Assembly: GCA_030670165.1 (NCBI GenBank)
Contig: DAOVCF010000017.1
Location: 1 to 17,382, forward strand
Length of the DNA stretch: 17,382 bases
Origin: Candidatus Stahliibacteriota bacterium
Lineage (GTDB): Bacteria > Hydrothermota > Tepidihabitantia > B3-TA06
Direction of reading: 5' to 3'
Part shown: positions 6,382 to 13,059 of the stretch, one piece after another
Position numbering within the stretch: the first letter of the stretch is position 1
Layout of the letters: every line of letters begins with the position of its first letter
Translations under genes and position numbers: made by a program
The notes under the pieces: model-generated
Database searches by the model: none
What the model was told of the DNA's origin: nothing
What the model saw: the letters and a program-made list of their open reading frames with translations, nothing else

Positions 6382-8490
6382 TTATATTTTGTGCTCGAAC
6401 TGGAGCTTGTACAGGCCGTAGTAGGTGCCCTTGCGGGCCATGAGCGCCTCGTGTGTGCCCTCTTCCACGATGCGTCCGTGGTCGAGGACGATGATGCGGT
6501 CTGCGTCCCTTACGGTTGATAGCCGGTGCGCGACGATCAAGGCGGTGCGGCCCTCGAGCAGTTTGTGGATAGCGTCTTGTATTAAGGCCTCGGTCTTGGT
6601 ATCCACCGACGATGTGGCTTCGTCTAAGACAAGGATAGCCGGATCGAAAGCCAGGGCTCTGGCGAAGGCGATAAGCTGGCGTTCGCCCACCGAGAGATTC
6701 GCCCCGCGTTCCTGCACCTGAGCCTTGTATTGCTGGGGCAGCCGGGAGATGAACTTATCGGCGTTGGCAATCTCTGAAGCGGTTTTGACTCGCTGGTGCG
6801 GTATCTCGGAGCGCAGCCTGATGTTGGTTTCGATGTCACCAAGGAACAGAAACACGTCCTGCATCACCACCGCAATCTGGGAGCGCAGGTGGCTTTTGTC
6901 CAGCTCCCGGGTATCCTCCGCGTCGAGGAGCACCTTGCCTTTTTGGATCTCATAAAATCGGGAAAGCACGTTGATGATGGAGGTCTTGCCAGCCCCGGTT
7001 GCGCCCACGATCGCCACCCTTTCCCCGGGCCTCACCTTGAAGTTTATATCCTTTAACACCCAGTCGGTGTCGTTGTAGGCAAACCAAACGTTCTTAAACT
7101 CAATCTCGCCCCTGACCCGTCCCTCGATCGGTTTGCCCTTGTACTCTTCCTCGGGCTCGTCGGCGAGCATGAACACGCGCTCTCCCGAGGCCATTGCCTG
7201 CTGCAGGAGGTTAAACTTCTCGGTCAAGTCCCTGATAGGCTCGAAGAAGCGTTCGGAGTAGCTCAGGAACTCCACCAGACTTCCAAGGGTTACCGCTCCG
7301 ACCACCAGGGCGGTGGTTACTATCCAGTGCGCACCGAACCAGATGAGGGCGGCGAGAGCCAAAACCGCAAGAAAATCCACTATGGGTCTGAAGATGGCGA
7401 ACACCATCATTCGCCCAAAGCGCGCCTGGAAGTGACTTTCGTTTATCTTCTTGAACTCCCCAAGGCGCTTTCGCTCCCTGCGGAATAACTGCACCACCTT
7501 TATCCCGGAAAGATTTTCCGCCAGGAAGGCGTTGATGCGGGCGACGCGCACCCTGACTTTGCGAAAGGCGTCGCGAAGCTTGCGCCTGAAGATAATGGTG
7601 GCCACGAGCATGGGAGGCATGATTGCGAAGAGTACCAGAGCCAGCCGCCAGTCACGCAACGGCATGGCGATCATGAGAGTGACTATCAGGAATCCGTCGT
7701 AGAAGAAGCTGGTTATGACCTCGGAGAAGAACTGGGAAAGGGTCTCCACGTCGTTGGTCACCCTTGTGACCAATCTACCTACGGGGTTGCGGTCGAAGAA
7801 ACGCACCGGCATGCGCTCGAGGTGTTTGAAGATGGCGGTTCGCAGGCGGTGCATGGAGCGCTGCCCGGCGTAGGTGGTCAAAAGTATCTGGCCGAAGCTG
7901 GCCGCGGCGCGGAACACGCCAACGAGCAGGAATATTATCGCCAGCTTCACGAGCAGCTGCCAGTCCTTCTCGCGCAGCCAGAATAGATCGCGACGAGGGA
8001 AAAGGGCCCGGCGGGTAAGATCACGGTAAGGCACGAGCAGCTTGTCCTTGCCCGCACCTGCAAAGGATGCAACCACTTCCGGTTTGAGCCTTGCCTGGGC
8101 TTTTTCTTTATCCAGGAGGTAGTACTCTTCACGGTCATAGGGCTGTTTGGGTACGGTGTCGATGAGGTTGAGCCTGTTCTGGGGGACGGCGTAAAGCCTG
8201 TAGGAGGGGATGTGCACCGATGCAAACCGGTCCTCAACCTCGTAGAAATCCTTGCCGTACTCCTCGGCCACTTTAGGATCGAGGTAGTAGAGGCGAGTGA
8301 CGGAGAAGAACACCTGGTCGATGGTGCGCTGGGTGATGATGGGCTGGGCAAGCTGGGTTAAAGCTATTGGCACCCCCAGGATGGCGGCCAGGGCTATCAT
8401 CCACCAGTCGCGTTTGAGGTAACCGGTAAGCCTTGAGACTATCCTGGAGTCGTATATCTTGCCGAGCTTTTCTTCCTCTTGCACAAACAT
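6382..8490 (-). CDS. ABC exporter half-transporter with large extracytoplasmic insert (catalytic-site subunit)
   Basis: This 702-aa protein combines a six-helix membrane domain and an ATP-binding domain. TM1 (about 30-50) is separated from TM2 (about 178-200) by a hydrophilic insert of about 110 residues, like the extracellular domain of BmrD-type subunits. The ATPase part has Walker A GATGAGKT (496-503), Q-loop Q544, Walker B ILVLDE with catalytic E624, and H-loop H655 in AHRLSTV. The signature is altered: LSVGE (599-603) instead of LSGGQ. Together with the partner gene this forms a heterodimer with one active site. The likely role is ATP-driven export of lipids, drugs or peptides; the substrate is not predictable. 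The gene follows the partner by 59 nt that hold a hairpin repeat. Confidence 0.93.
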   Translation of the reverse strand: MFVQEEEKLGKIYDSRIVSRLTGYLKRDWWMIALAAILGVPIALTQLAQPIITQRTIDQVFFSVTRLYYLDPKVAEEYGKDFYEVEDRFASVHIPSYRLYAVPQNRLNLIDTVPKQPYDREEYYLLDKEKAQARLKPEVVASFAGAGKDKLLVPYRDLTRRALFPRRDLFWLREKDWQLLVKLAIIFLLVGVFRAAASFGQILLTTYAGQRSMHRLRTAIFKHLERMPVRFFDRNPVGRLVTRVTNDVETLSQFFSEVITSFFYDGFLIVTLMIAMPLRDWRLALVLFAIMPPMLVATIIFRRKLRDAFRKVRVRVARINAFLAENLSGIKVVQLFRRERKRLGEFKKINESHFQARFGRMMVFAIFRPIVDFLAVLALAALIWFGAHWIVTTALVVGAVTLGSLVEFLSYSERFFEPIRDLTEKFNLLQQAMASGERVFMLADEPEEEYKGKPIEGRVRGEIEFKNVWFAYNDTDWVLKDINFKVRPGERVAIVGATGAGKTSIINVLSRFYEIQKGKVLLDAEDTRELDKSHLRSQIAVVMQDVFLFLGDIETNIRLRSEIPHQRVKTASEIANADKFISRLPQQYKAQVQERGANLSVGERQLIAFARALAFDPAILVLDEATSSVDTKTEALIQDAIHKLLEGRTALIVAHRLSTVRDADRIIVLDHGRIVEEGTHEALMARKGTYYGLYKLQFEHKI

Positions 8491-8512
8491 AGCCTAATCC
8501 CGCCTGATTCCT

Positions 8513-8550
8513 GCGATCTTTGGTGCCGAAGGCAGCAAAGGAGCATTTAT
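8513..8550 (+). repeat. GATCTTTT-stem-AAAAGGAGCATT hairpin element, copy 2, between ABC genes
   Basis: GCGATCTTTG opens a stem of CTTTG (518-522 within the 8.5-kb stretch, i.e. 8518-8522) with CAAAG (8536-8540) and TGCC with GGCA. A single G/G mismatch separates the two halves and the loop is GAA. GAGCATTTA follows. It begins in the intercistronic gap and runs to the stop codon of the upstream ABC gene. Confidence 0.65.
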
Positions 8551-10310
8551 CATTTCATCCCCTGCAGTCTTGCAAACAAAGCGTAGAGCCCGTCTTTGGC
8601 CATAAGCTCCTCGTGGGTACCGCGTTCAGCTATGCGGCCCTCGTCCATCACCAAAATCTCGTCTGCGAACGCCAGGCTGCGCGGCCGGGCGGAGATGATT
8701 ATCACCGAGCGCTGACGCATGATCTGTTTGAGTGAAGTAAGTATCTCAATCTCGGTATCGGCGTCCACCGCGGAGAGCGCATCGTCCAGGAGCATGATCT
8801 TGGGGTCGGCAAGCACAGACCGTGCGATTGTCAGGCGCTGTTTCTGTCCGCCCGATACCGTTACCCCCCTCTCACCCAAAAGGGTATCGTAGCCTTGGGG
8901 GAACTCCAGTATCTCTTCGTGGATGCCTGCAATCTTTGCCGCCTTCTCGATCTCCTCGATGCTTATTTCCCTTCGGACCCCGAACGAGATGTTCTCGGCA
9001 ACCGTCTGGGAGAACAGGAAACTGTCCTGAGGTACCATGCCTATGGCTCCCCTGAGAACCTTCAGGGGAATCCTCGATATGGGATAGCCGTCGACCTGGA
9101 TCGAACCTTCCGGCGCTTCATAAACCCGGGGAATCAAGGAAATAAGGGTGGATTTTCCCGAGCCCATGGTGCCGATGATGCCCAGTATCTTGCCGGGGTG
9201 AAGCTCGAAGCTTATCCGTTCCAGTGCGGGGTGATCGGTTCCCTCGTAGGTGAAGATCAGGTCGCGGAACTCCACCCGGCCCTGGATCGTCTCCAGAGGA
9301 AGGGTGCGCTCGTCATCCGTAATCTCGGGCTTGGTTTCGAAGATGACGTTCAACCGACCCATTGACGCCGCACCGCTCTGGATCATGTTCATGAGCCAGC
9401 CGATGGACATGGTGGGCCAGATAAGCATTCCCACGTACATCTGGAAGGCCACGAACTTGCCAACGGTAAGCTGTCCCAGGATCACGTAACGACCGCCGAG
9501 AAGCAGGATGAGAAACAAGGATATGGTGGCGATGAACATTATCAACGGGAAGAGCATGCCCCAGATCTTGATGAGCTTGATGTTGGCCTTGACGTAATCC
9601 TTGCTCACCTTGCTGAAGGATTGCGCCTCGCCTTTCTCCTGTACGTAGGCCTTGACTACCCTTATCCCGGAGATGTTTTCAGTGACCCGTGCGGTCATGG
9701 AAGAAAACATGTCGCGCACGGCCTTGAACCTGCGGCGCATAGGGGCGCCGAATTTCAAGACAATTAAAGCGAGGATGATGAGGGGAGGCATGGAGAAAAA
9801 GGTAAGGTATGCGGTGGTGGGGAATTTCAAGGTTATCATGGCCACAAGCGTGAAGATGCCGAAGAATATTAGGTCCACGGAGATGATGAAGCCGAAGGTC
9901 ATGGCCCGGAATATCGCGTCCAGGTCGTTGGTGGCGTGGGCCATGAGGTCGCCTACCTGCTGTTTGTTGAAGAAGTTGAAGGAGAGCTTCTGGAGATGCT
10001 CCAGGAGGTCCTTGCGCAGGTCGGTAGCGACCCGGATTCCGGAGCCCGAAAGCCAGTAGCGCCAGAAGAAGCGGCCCACCGAGATGAGAGCGCCCACCCC
10101 CAGCATGGCCACGACCATGGTAAGTATGAATCTTGGGTCCTTGTAGCGATCGAGTGAATTGGCCACGAAACGAGGCATCGCCACCTGGGCGATGTCTATA
10201 AGAATCAAAAATATGGTGCCGCCCACTATCTTCCAGAGGTGCGGTTTCACGTAAGGAGCGAGCGTCTTGAAAGAACGCAGTCCTACACCGGCGGGTCTTT
10301 CGGAACGCAT
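8550..10310 (-). CDS. ABC exporter half-transporter (degenerate-site subunit)
   Basis: This 586-aa protein has a six-helix membrane domain (about 25-310) followed by an ATP-binding domain. Motifs: Walker A GTMGSGKS (380-387), Q-loop Q428, canonical signature VSGGQ (485-489), and Walker B IMLLDD. D510 replaces the catalytic glutamate. The H-loop histidine is missing: the stretch reads IIISARPRSL, with A541 at the aligned position. These changes match the degenerate-site subunit of heterodimeric exporters such as TM287 of TM287/288. It is the first gene of a two-gene operon. The ATG at 10310 sits 8 nt after a -10 box, so little or no leader is expected. Its stop lies at the edge of the hairpin repeat. 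Confidence 0.93.
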   Translation of the reverse strand: MRSERPAGVGLRSFKTLAPYVKPHLWKIVGGTIFLILIDIAQVAMPRFVANSLDRYKDPRFILTMVVAMLGVGALISVGRFFWRYWLSGSGIRVATDLRKDLLEHLQKLSFNFFNKQQVGDLMAHATNDLDAIFRAMTFGFIISVDLIFFGIFTLVAMITLKFPTTAYLTFFSMPPLIILALIVLKFGAPMRRRFKAVRDMFSSMTARVTENISGIRVVKAYVQEKGEAQSFSKVSKDYVKANIKLIKIWGMLFPLIMFIATISLFLILLLGGRYVILGQLTVGKFVAFQMYVGMLIWPTMSIGWLMNMIQSGAASMGRLNVIFETKPEITDDERTLPLETIQGRVEFRDLIFTYEGTDHPALERISFELHPGKILGIIGTMGSGKSTLISLIPRVYEAPEGSIQVDGYPISRIPLKVLRGAIGMVPQDSFLFSQTVAENISFGVRREISIEEIEKAAKIAGIHEEILEFPQGYDTLLGERGVTVSGGQKQRLTIARSVLADPKIMLLDDALSAVDADTEIEILTSLKQIMRQRSVIIISARPRSLAFADEILVMDEGRIAERGTHEELMAKDGLYALFARLQGMK

Positions 10311-10318
10311 AAGCGCAA

Positions 10319-10347
10319 AGTTTACCCTCTCGAGGCTGATTTGTCAA
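10319..10347 (-). promoter_or_regulatory. Promoter of the ABC exporter operon
   Basis: On the minus strand: -35 TTGACA (10342-10347), 17-nt spacer, -10 TAAACT (10319-10324), then 8 nt to the ATG. The GAGAGG within the spacer lies upstream of the expected transcription start and so could not act as a ribosome binding site. Confidence 0.6.
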
Positions 10348-10401
10348 CGATTAGCGCTCCTTTTTACGGCTCACGGCGGTCATTGCACTTCATATAAGCC
10401 G

Positions 10402-10575
10402 CTTAGATAATCTGTGTTCATCTGCGAAATCTGTGGTTAAAGAAAAAGGACTTAAATAATCTGCGTTCATCTGCGAAATCTGCGGTTAAAGAAAAATGGC
10501 TTAGATAATCTGCGTTCATCTGCGATCCGAAGGAGAACGACCGCAGAGAGTTCTAATCTGTGGTTAAAGAATTCG
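10402..10575 (+). repeat. Three tandem 49-bp direct repeats, the third interrupted
   Basis: Unit 1 (10402-10450) and unit 2 (10451-10499) are 49 nt long and nearly identical, built around CTGYGTTCATCTGCGAAATC and TGYGGTTAAAGAAAAA. Unit 3 starts at 10500. It is split after CATCTGCGA by a 29-nt insert at 10526-10554 and then resumes with AATCTGTGGTTAAAG. There are no spacers, so this is not a CRISPR array. It lies just upstream of the MTH1187 promoter. Confidence 0.8.
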
Positions 10576-10581
10576 ACTGGC

Positions 10582-10609
10582 TTGACATCCTTAGTTACGG
10601 GTCTATCCT
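10582..10609 (+). promoter_or_regulatory. Promoter of the MTH1187-family gene
   Basis: -35 TTGACA (10582-10587), 16-nt spacer, -10 TATCCT (10604-10609). The start codon is 18 nt further on, with AAAGGAGAG between, so this transcript has a short leader with a normal ribosome binding site. Confidence 0.6.
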
Positions 10610-10627
10610 TAAGCCGAAAGGAGAGCG

Positions 10628-10933
10628 ATGCTTGCACAGTTTACCATCTTTCCGACCGATAAGGGCGAGAGTCTTTCTGGCTACGTTGCCGAGGCGATAA
10701 GGATAGTAGACGCTTCAGGATTGTCCTACAAGCTTGGGCCTATGTCCACCTCGATCGAGGGTGAATGGGACCAGGTGTTTTCGGTCATCAAGGAATGCAG
10801 AGACGCTATGCGCAGGCACTCGAACCGCGTGTACATCGTGATCGGGGTTGACGACCGGGCCGGTGCCGTGAATCGGATTGAGGGAAAGATACGCTCGGTG
10901 GCTGAAAAGCTCGGGCACGAGCCGAAGGGTTAG
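10628..10933 (+). CDS. MTH1187/YkoF-type thiamine-binding-like protein (DUF77)
   Basis: The 101-aa protein has the full length and pattern of the MTH1187 family: an N-terminal strand (MLAQFTIFPTDKGESLSGYV), the SYKLGPMSTSIEG segment, a helix beginning WDQVFSVIKECRDAM, and a C-terminal RVYIVIGVDDR strand. Members are small ferredoxin-like-fold proteins, and some bind thiamine or related pyrimidines. No enzyme activity is expected and the role here is unknown. No thiamine gene or transporter lies nearby. The ATG has a strong AAAGGAG about 7 nt upstream and its own promoter. The gene is alone on the plus strand between minus-strand blocks, and its stop is followed after 7 nt by a perfect 14-bp hairpin. 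Confidence 0.9.
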   Translation: MLAQFTIFPTDKGESLSGYVAEAIRIVDASGLSYKLGPMSTSIEGEWDQVFSVIKECRDAMRRHSNRVYIVIGVDDRAGAVNRIEGKIRSVAEKLGHEPKG

Positions 10934-10936
10934 CTC

Positions 10937-10978
10937 AATGCCCCATCAGAACACGGAGTGTTCTGATGGGGACCCCGA
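10937..10978 (-). repeat. GGGGTCCC-family hairpin element, copy f (perfect 14-bp stem)
   Basis: Positions 10941-10954 (CCCCATCAGAACAC) pair perfectly with 10958-10971 around GGA. Read on the minus strand it is CGGGGTCCCC-stem-GGGGCATTGAG, matching the family flanks. There is no T-tract, so it is not a typical terminator, although it could stall transcription or protect the 3' end of the MTH1187 mRNA. Confidence 0.7.
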
Positions 10979-11043
10979 CACCCCTTGTTCTAACGTTGAT
11001 TTGGAGGGCGTTAAGTTCCAATCGGTTCTCCCTGGAGGGGAAT

Positions 11044-11071
11044 AAAAAAAGCCGGGCGGCACCCGGCTTTT
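11044..11071 (-). terminator. Factor-independent terminator of the ribbon-helix-helix gene (probably bidirectional)
   Basis: AAAAGCCGGG (11047-11056) pairs with CCCGGCTTTT (11062-11071) around CGGCA. On the minus strand the stem is followed by seven T, about 20 nt after the stop of the ribbon-helix-helix gene. On the plus strand the tract is TTTT only, so it may weakly stop the MTH1187 transcript as well. Confidence 0.85.
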
Positions 11072-11086
11072 AGAGTTTCCGACGTA

Positions 11087-11695
11087 TTAACCGATCTTGA
11101 CATTAAGATCAAGGTTGGTGATAAGCCTGTCCAGAAGCTCGCGGAATACACGGCTGGGGTAGATGGAAAGGCGAAGCTTCTCGAGTGTCTTAGCGAGTTC
11201 CTTGGAAAGCGGACGCATGGCCTGATACATTGAGTGAAATGTCGCGCTGAAGCGGATTTGCTCGTCCGATTCCTTGCTCTTGATAACGGCAACATAGTCG
11301 GTCTTCATCCTTACCTGCTTCCCGTCAACCTCCAGCAGCTCCTGCTGCTCATTAACGTCAACGGACAGCTCACCGTCAAGGTGCAGCTTGCCAGCAGGCT
11401 TTTCCATCCTGGCGTCCTTCATAACCAGGTCCATGAGACGCAGCTTGGCACGAGGAGTATCAGCCAAACGATCCGACTCGATAAGATCATCCAACTCCTC
11501 AATGGTGGTATCCTTCATGCTCTTCAGGAAACGCTCAAACTCGCGCAGACTCGCCCCACGAGCAAGCTGAAAGAGAACGTACTGATTCAGGCTGATGCGA
11601 TCCGCAATCGCCTGTTCCGCCAGGGTGCGGTGTAGAGACACAGGGATACGAACGAGAAAACGTCCGCTAAAGTCCTTTGTCATTTTTCTTCTCAT
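11087..11695 (-). CDS. Ribbon-helix-helix (HicB C-terminal-like) protein with long uncharacterised C-terminus
   Basis: The protein has 202 aa. Residues about 8-46 (SGRFLVRIPVSLHRTLAEQA then ISLNQYVLFQLARG) match the ribbon-helix-helix DNA-binding module found at the end of HicB antitoxins. That suggests a DNA-binding, perhaps autoregulating, protein. The remaining ~150 residues, rich in charged helices with an LHLDGELSVDVNEQQELLEV segment, match nothing I recognise. No HicA-like toxin lies next to it, so a toxin-antitoxin role is not supported. Start choice: ATG at 11695 has AAAGGAG ending 5 nt upstream; an in-frame ATG four codons later is less well placed. It has its own promoter at 11721-11748 and a strong terminator, so it is a single-gene transcription unit. 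Confidence 0.8.
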   Translation of the reverse strand: MRRKMTKDFSGRFLVRIPVSLHRTLAEQAIADRISLNQYVLFQLARGASLREFERFLKSMKDTTIEELDDLIESDRLADTPRAKLRLMDLVMKDARMEKPAGKLHLDGELSVDVNEQQELLEVDGKQVRMKTDYVAVIKSKESDEQIRFSATFHSMYQAMRPLSKELAKTLEKLRLSIYPSRVFRELLDRLITNLDLNVKIG

Positions 11696-11720
11696 GACTT
11701 CTCCTTTGTTTTAGATAAAC

Positions 11721-11748
11721 ATGATACTGATGGTGAAAAGTTTGTCAA
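11721..11748 (-). promoter_or_regulatory. Promoter of the ribbon-helix-helix gene
   Basis: On the minus strand: TTGACA (11743-11748), 16-nt spacer, TATCAT (11721-11726), then a leader of about 20 nt carrying AAAGGAG before the ATG. This is the best consensus match in the window and the clearest contrast to the leader-free promoters. Confidence 0.7.
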
Positions 11749-11881
11749 GAGGTAATCTGGCTTTTTGAAAGAGCGGTAATTTGTCGTTTATGGTTTTTGT
11801 ATCACCTGATTCTCGGACCTGATCGTAAGGTTTTGCCGGCGTTGCAGGTAAGGATTTTCTCGCAGACCCTATGGTTCGGCA

Positions 11882-12580
11882 TCACTCGTCCCGGGCGGAG
11901 AAGTTTATCCCTGCCCTCAGATAAAGACCGTGCATACCGAACCCTTCGATTGGATTTATGTTTAGACCGTCCTGATCGCGCCAGGAGATGTACAAAGGGT
12001 ACAGGTAGCCTGTCTGGATCATCAAACCAACCAGACTCCTTTTGCATAAGGGAACGTTGAACTGAAGTGCAAGTCCCGCGCCTGCATTTACTTGCCAGCC
12101 TCTTAAAGAGGACAGGTAGGGCTCTTCGAGGGTATCCCCGGCCCTGCCGCCTCCGATCTCAGCAAGTTCCAGCGCAAATAAAGCACCCCCCGCATCAATA
12201 CACGGTCTGATCCAAAACCATTTTATTGGCTTGAGGTGTATACCCAGCTCAACCGATCCCGCGGCGTAGCCGAGCGATGCCTCCAGCACGTCCGCCTTTG
12301 CTGTCTTAAAAAGCCCGCCGCCCCAGGCACCAAGCGAGAAAAGACCGATCTCGCCGCCGCCCTGACCGCCTATAAAATAGAAAGGGCTCTCCAACTCAAC
12401 AGTTTGAGAGCCACCCAGTATCTCCCGGTTGATCGTTCTCAGGCTGTCGTTCAGACCTTCCACGTCAACCATCATGCCGGTAACACCTAATCCGCCCCAA
12501 CCGCCCACAGGGTATGCAAAGGCGACTGTCACCGCCAAGATACTCAAAACAAAGGCCTTAGTCGCATGCAAGCGAATCAT
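11882..12580 (-). CDS. Secreted or outer-membrane beta-barrel-like protein
   Basis: The protein has 232 aa with a clear signal peptide: a short basic N-terminus, the hydrophobic AFVLSILAVTVAFA, and likely cleavage after AFA at about residue 22. The mature part is glycine-rich with alternating hydrophobic stretches (GEIGLFSLGAWGGGLF, SVELGIHLKPIKWFWIRPCI, NAGAGLALQFNVPL, GLYLRAGINFS) and ends in FSARDE. This pattern is typical of small outer-membrane barrels. I do not recognise a family. The ATG lies 6 nt after a -10 box and has no ribosome binding site, so it may be translated from a leaderless mRNA. It is a single gene; no terminator is visible before the next promoter. An exported protein is likely; the barrel fold is an inference. 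Confidence 0.7.
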   Translation of the reverse strand: MIRLHATKAFVLSILAVTVAFAYPVGGWGGLGVTGMMVDVEGLNDSLRTINREILGGSQTVELESPFYFIGGQGGGEIGLFSLGAWGGGLFKTAKADVLEASLGYAAGSVELGIHLKPIKWFWIRPCIDAGGALFALELAEIGGGRAGDTLEEPYLSSLRGWQVNAGAGLALQFNVPLCKRSLVGLMIQTGYLYPLYISWRDQDGLNINPIEGFGMHGLYLRAGINFSARDE

Positions 12581-12586
12581 AGACCA

Positions 12587-12614
12587 AGCTTAGTCGGCAA
12601 ACGTGATGTGTCAA
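12587..12614 (-). promoter_or_regulatory. Promoter of the beta-barrel-like gene, leaderless geometry
   Basis: On the minus strand: TTGACA (12609-12614), 16-nt spacer, TAAGCT (12587-12592), then 6 nt to the ATG at 12580. The expected start of transcription coincides with the start codon. Confidence 0.55.
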
Positions 12615-12780
12615 TACCTTTTTTGACCCCACGGCGGATTCCCTGATACTCCGAGCATAACGCTTCACACAGGGCAGGGTTTCCCTTTCGTGCAAGCGGG
12701 TTGCACAAAGCGTCAATTCCCCTCGCCGGTTATTTAGAACAAGTCTCGATAATACGCGGGATGATTTTGAAAGCAGCACC

Positions 12781-12796
12781 TGGCACGGTAGATGCT
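12781..12796 (+). promoter_or_regulatory. Possible sigma-54 (-24/-12) promoter
   Basis: CTGGCACGGTAGATGCT has GG at 12782-12783 and GC at 12794-12795, exactly 12 nt apart, with the full TGGCACG block and ATGC in place of TTGC. It lies in a 479-nt intergenic gap and faces no plus-strand gene, only a hairpin-rich stretch. One 16-nt match can arise by chance. Confidence 0.3.
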
Positions 12797-12806
12797 GGTA
12801 ATAGTT

Positions 12807-12898
12807 CGACACGCTAAAGCCACCAAACCTCCTTTGGTTTTGGGATGTTTGACCAAAGACGCCTTTACAGCGGGCCGCATCCGCGGCCCGTTCCTTTT
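12807..12898 (+). ncRNA. Candidate small RNA downstream of the sigma-54-like site
   Basis: Downstream of the -24/-12 site comes a small hairpin, ACCAAA with TTTGGT (12822-12839 region), then about 30 nt. The stretch ends with CGGGCCGC-ATCC-GCGGCCCG (12871-12890) followed by TTCCTTTT, which can act as a terminator. No open frame on the plus strand fits. The idea rests only on this arrangement of promoter-like site, hairpin and terminator. Confidence 0.25.
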
Positions 12899-12904
12899 AT
12901 CCTC

Positions 12905-12974
12905 CCTTTCTCCTGTGGAGAAAGGATCGGAGAAAGAAACAGGCAAGCCAGCCTTCAGGCTGGCTTTTCATTTT
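12905..12974 (+). terminator. Hairpin pair including a plus-strand factor-independent terminator
   Basis: CCTTTCTCC (12905-12913) pairs with GGAGAAAGG (12917-12925). Then AAGCCAGCC (12945-12953) pairs with GGCTGGCTT (12958-12966) around TTCA and is followed by TTCATTTT. The second hairpin has terminator form on the plus strand. On the minus strand it sits about 90 nt beyond the stop of the TPR gene. Confidence 0.55.
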
Positions 12975-12980
12975 CTGGTT

Positions 12981-13020
12981 GCGATCTTTTGCCCTTCGGC
13001 AAAAGGAGCATTTAATCTCG
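12981..13020 (+). repeat. GATCTTTT-stem-AAAAGGAGCATT hairpin element, copy 3
   Basis: GCGATCTTTT leads into CTTTTGCC (12986-12993) paired with GGCAAAAG (12998-13005) around CTTC, then GAGCATTTAATCTCGGGG. As at 408-450, it is followed directly by a GGGGTCCC element. Confidence 0.7.
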
Positions 13021-13056
13021 GGGTCCCCGCGCGGCTGCGCAGCAGACGCGTGGGGT
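13018..13056 (+). repeat. GGGGTCCC-family hairpin element, copy c
   Basis: CGGGGTCCCCGCGCG at the left and CGCGTGGGGT at the right pair over nine positions with one G-T wobble. An inner GCTGC/GCAGC palindrome lies in the loop. It ends just before the stop codon of the TPR gene at 13060 and may shape the 3' end of that mRNA on the other strand. Confidence 0.65.
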
Positions 13057-13059
13057 GTA

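Noticed and set aside
8541..8550. Translation-control element using the AAAGGAG of the hairpin
   Set aside because: The string is on the plus strand while both neighbouring genes are on the minus strand, and no plus-strand gene follows.
10402..10575. CRISPR array
   Set aside because: The 49-bp units are directly adjacent with no spacers, and no cas genes are present in the window.
10937..10978. Simple terminator of the MTH1187-family gene
   Set aside because: The stem is perfect but has no T-tract on the plus strand, and its flanks match a dispersed repeat family. A better terminator lies at 11044-11071.
11087..11695. HicAB toxin-antitoxin module
   Set aside because: Only a HicB-like DNA-binding motif is present. 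No small double-stranded-RNA-binding-fold toxin gene lies on either side, and the gene has its own terminator.
12800..12830. tRNA-like TTCGAC plus CCACCA string
   Set aside because: No matching T-stem, acceptor stem or anticodon arm can be formed around it.
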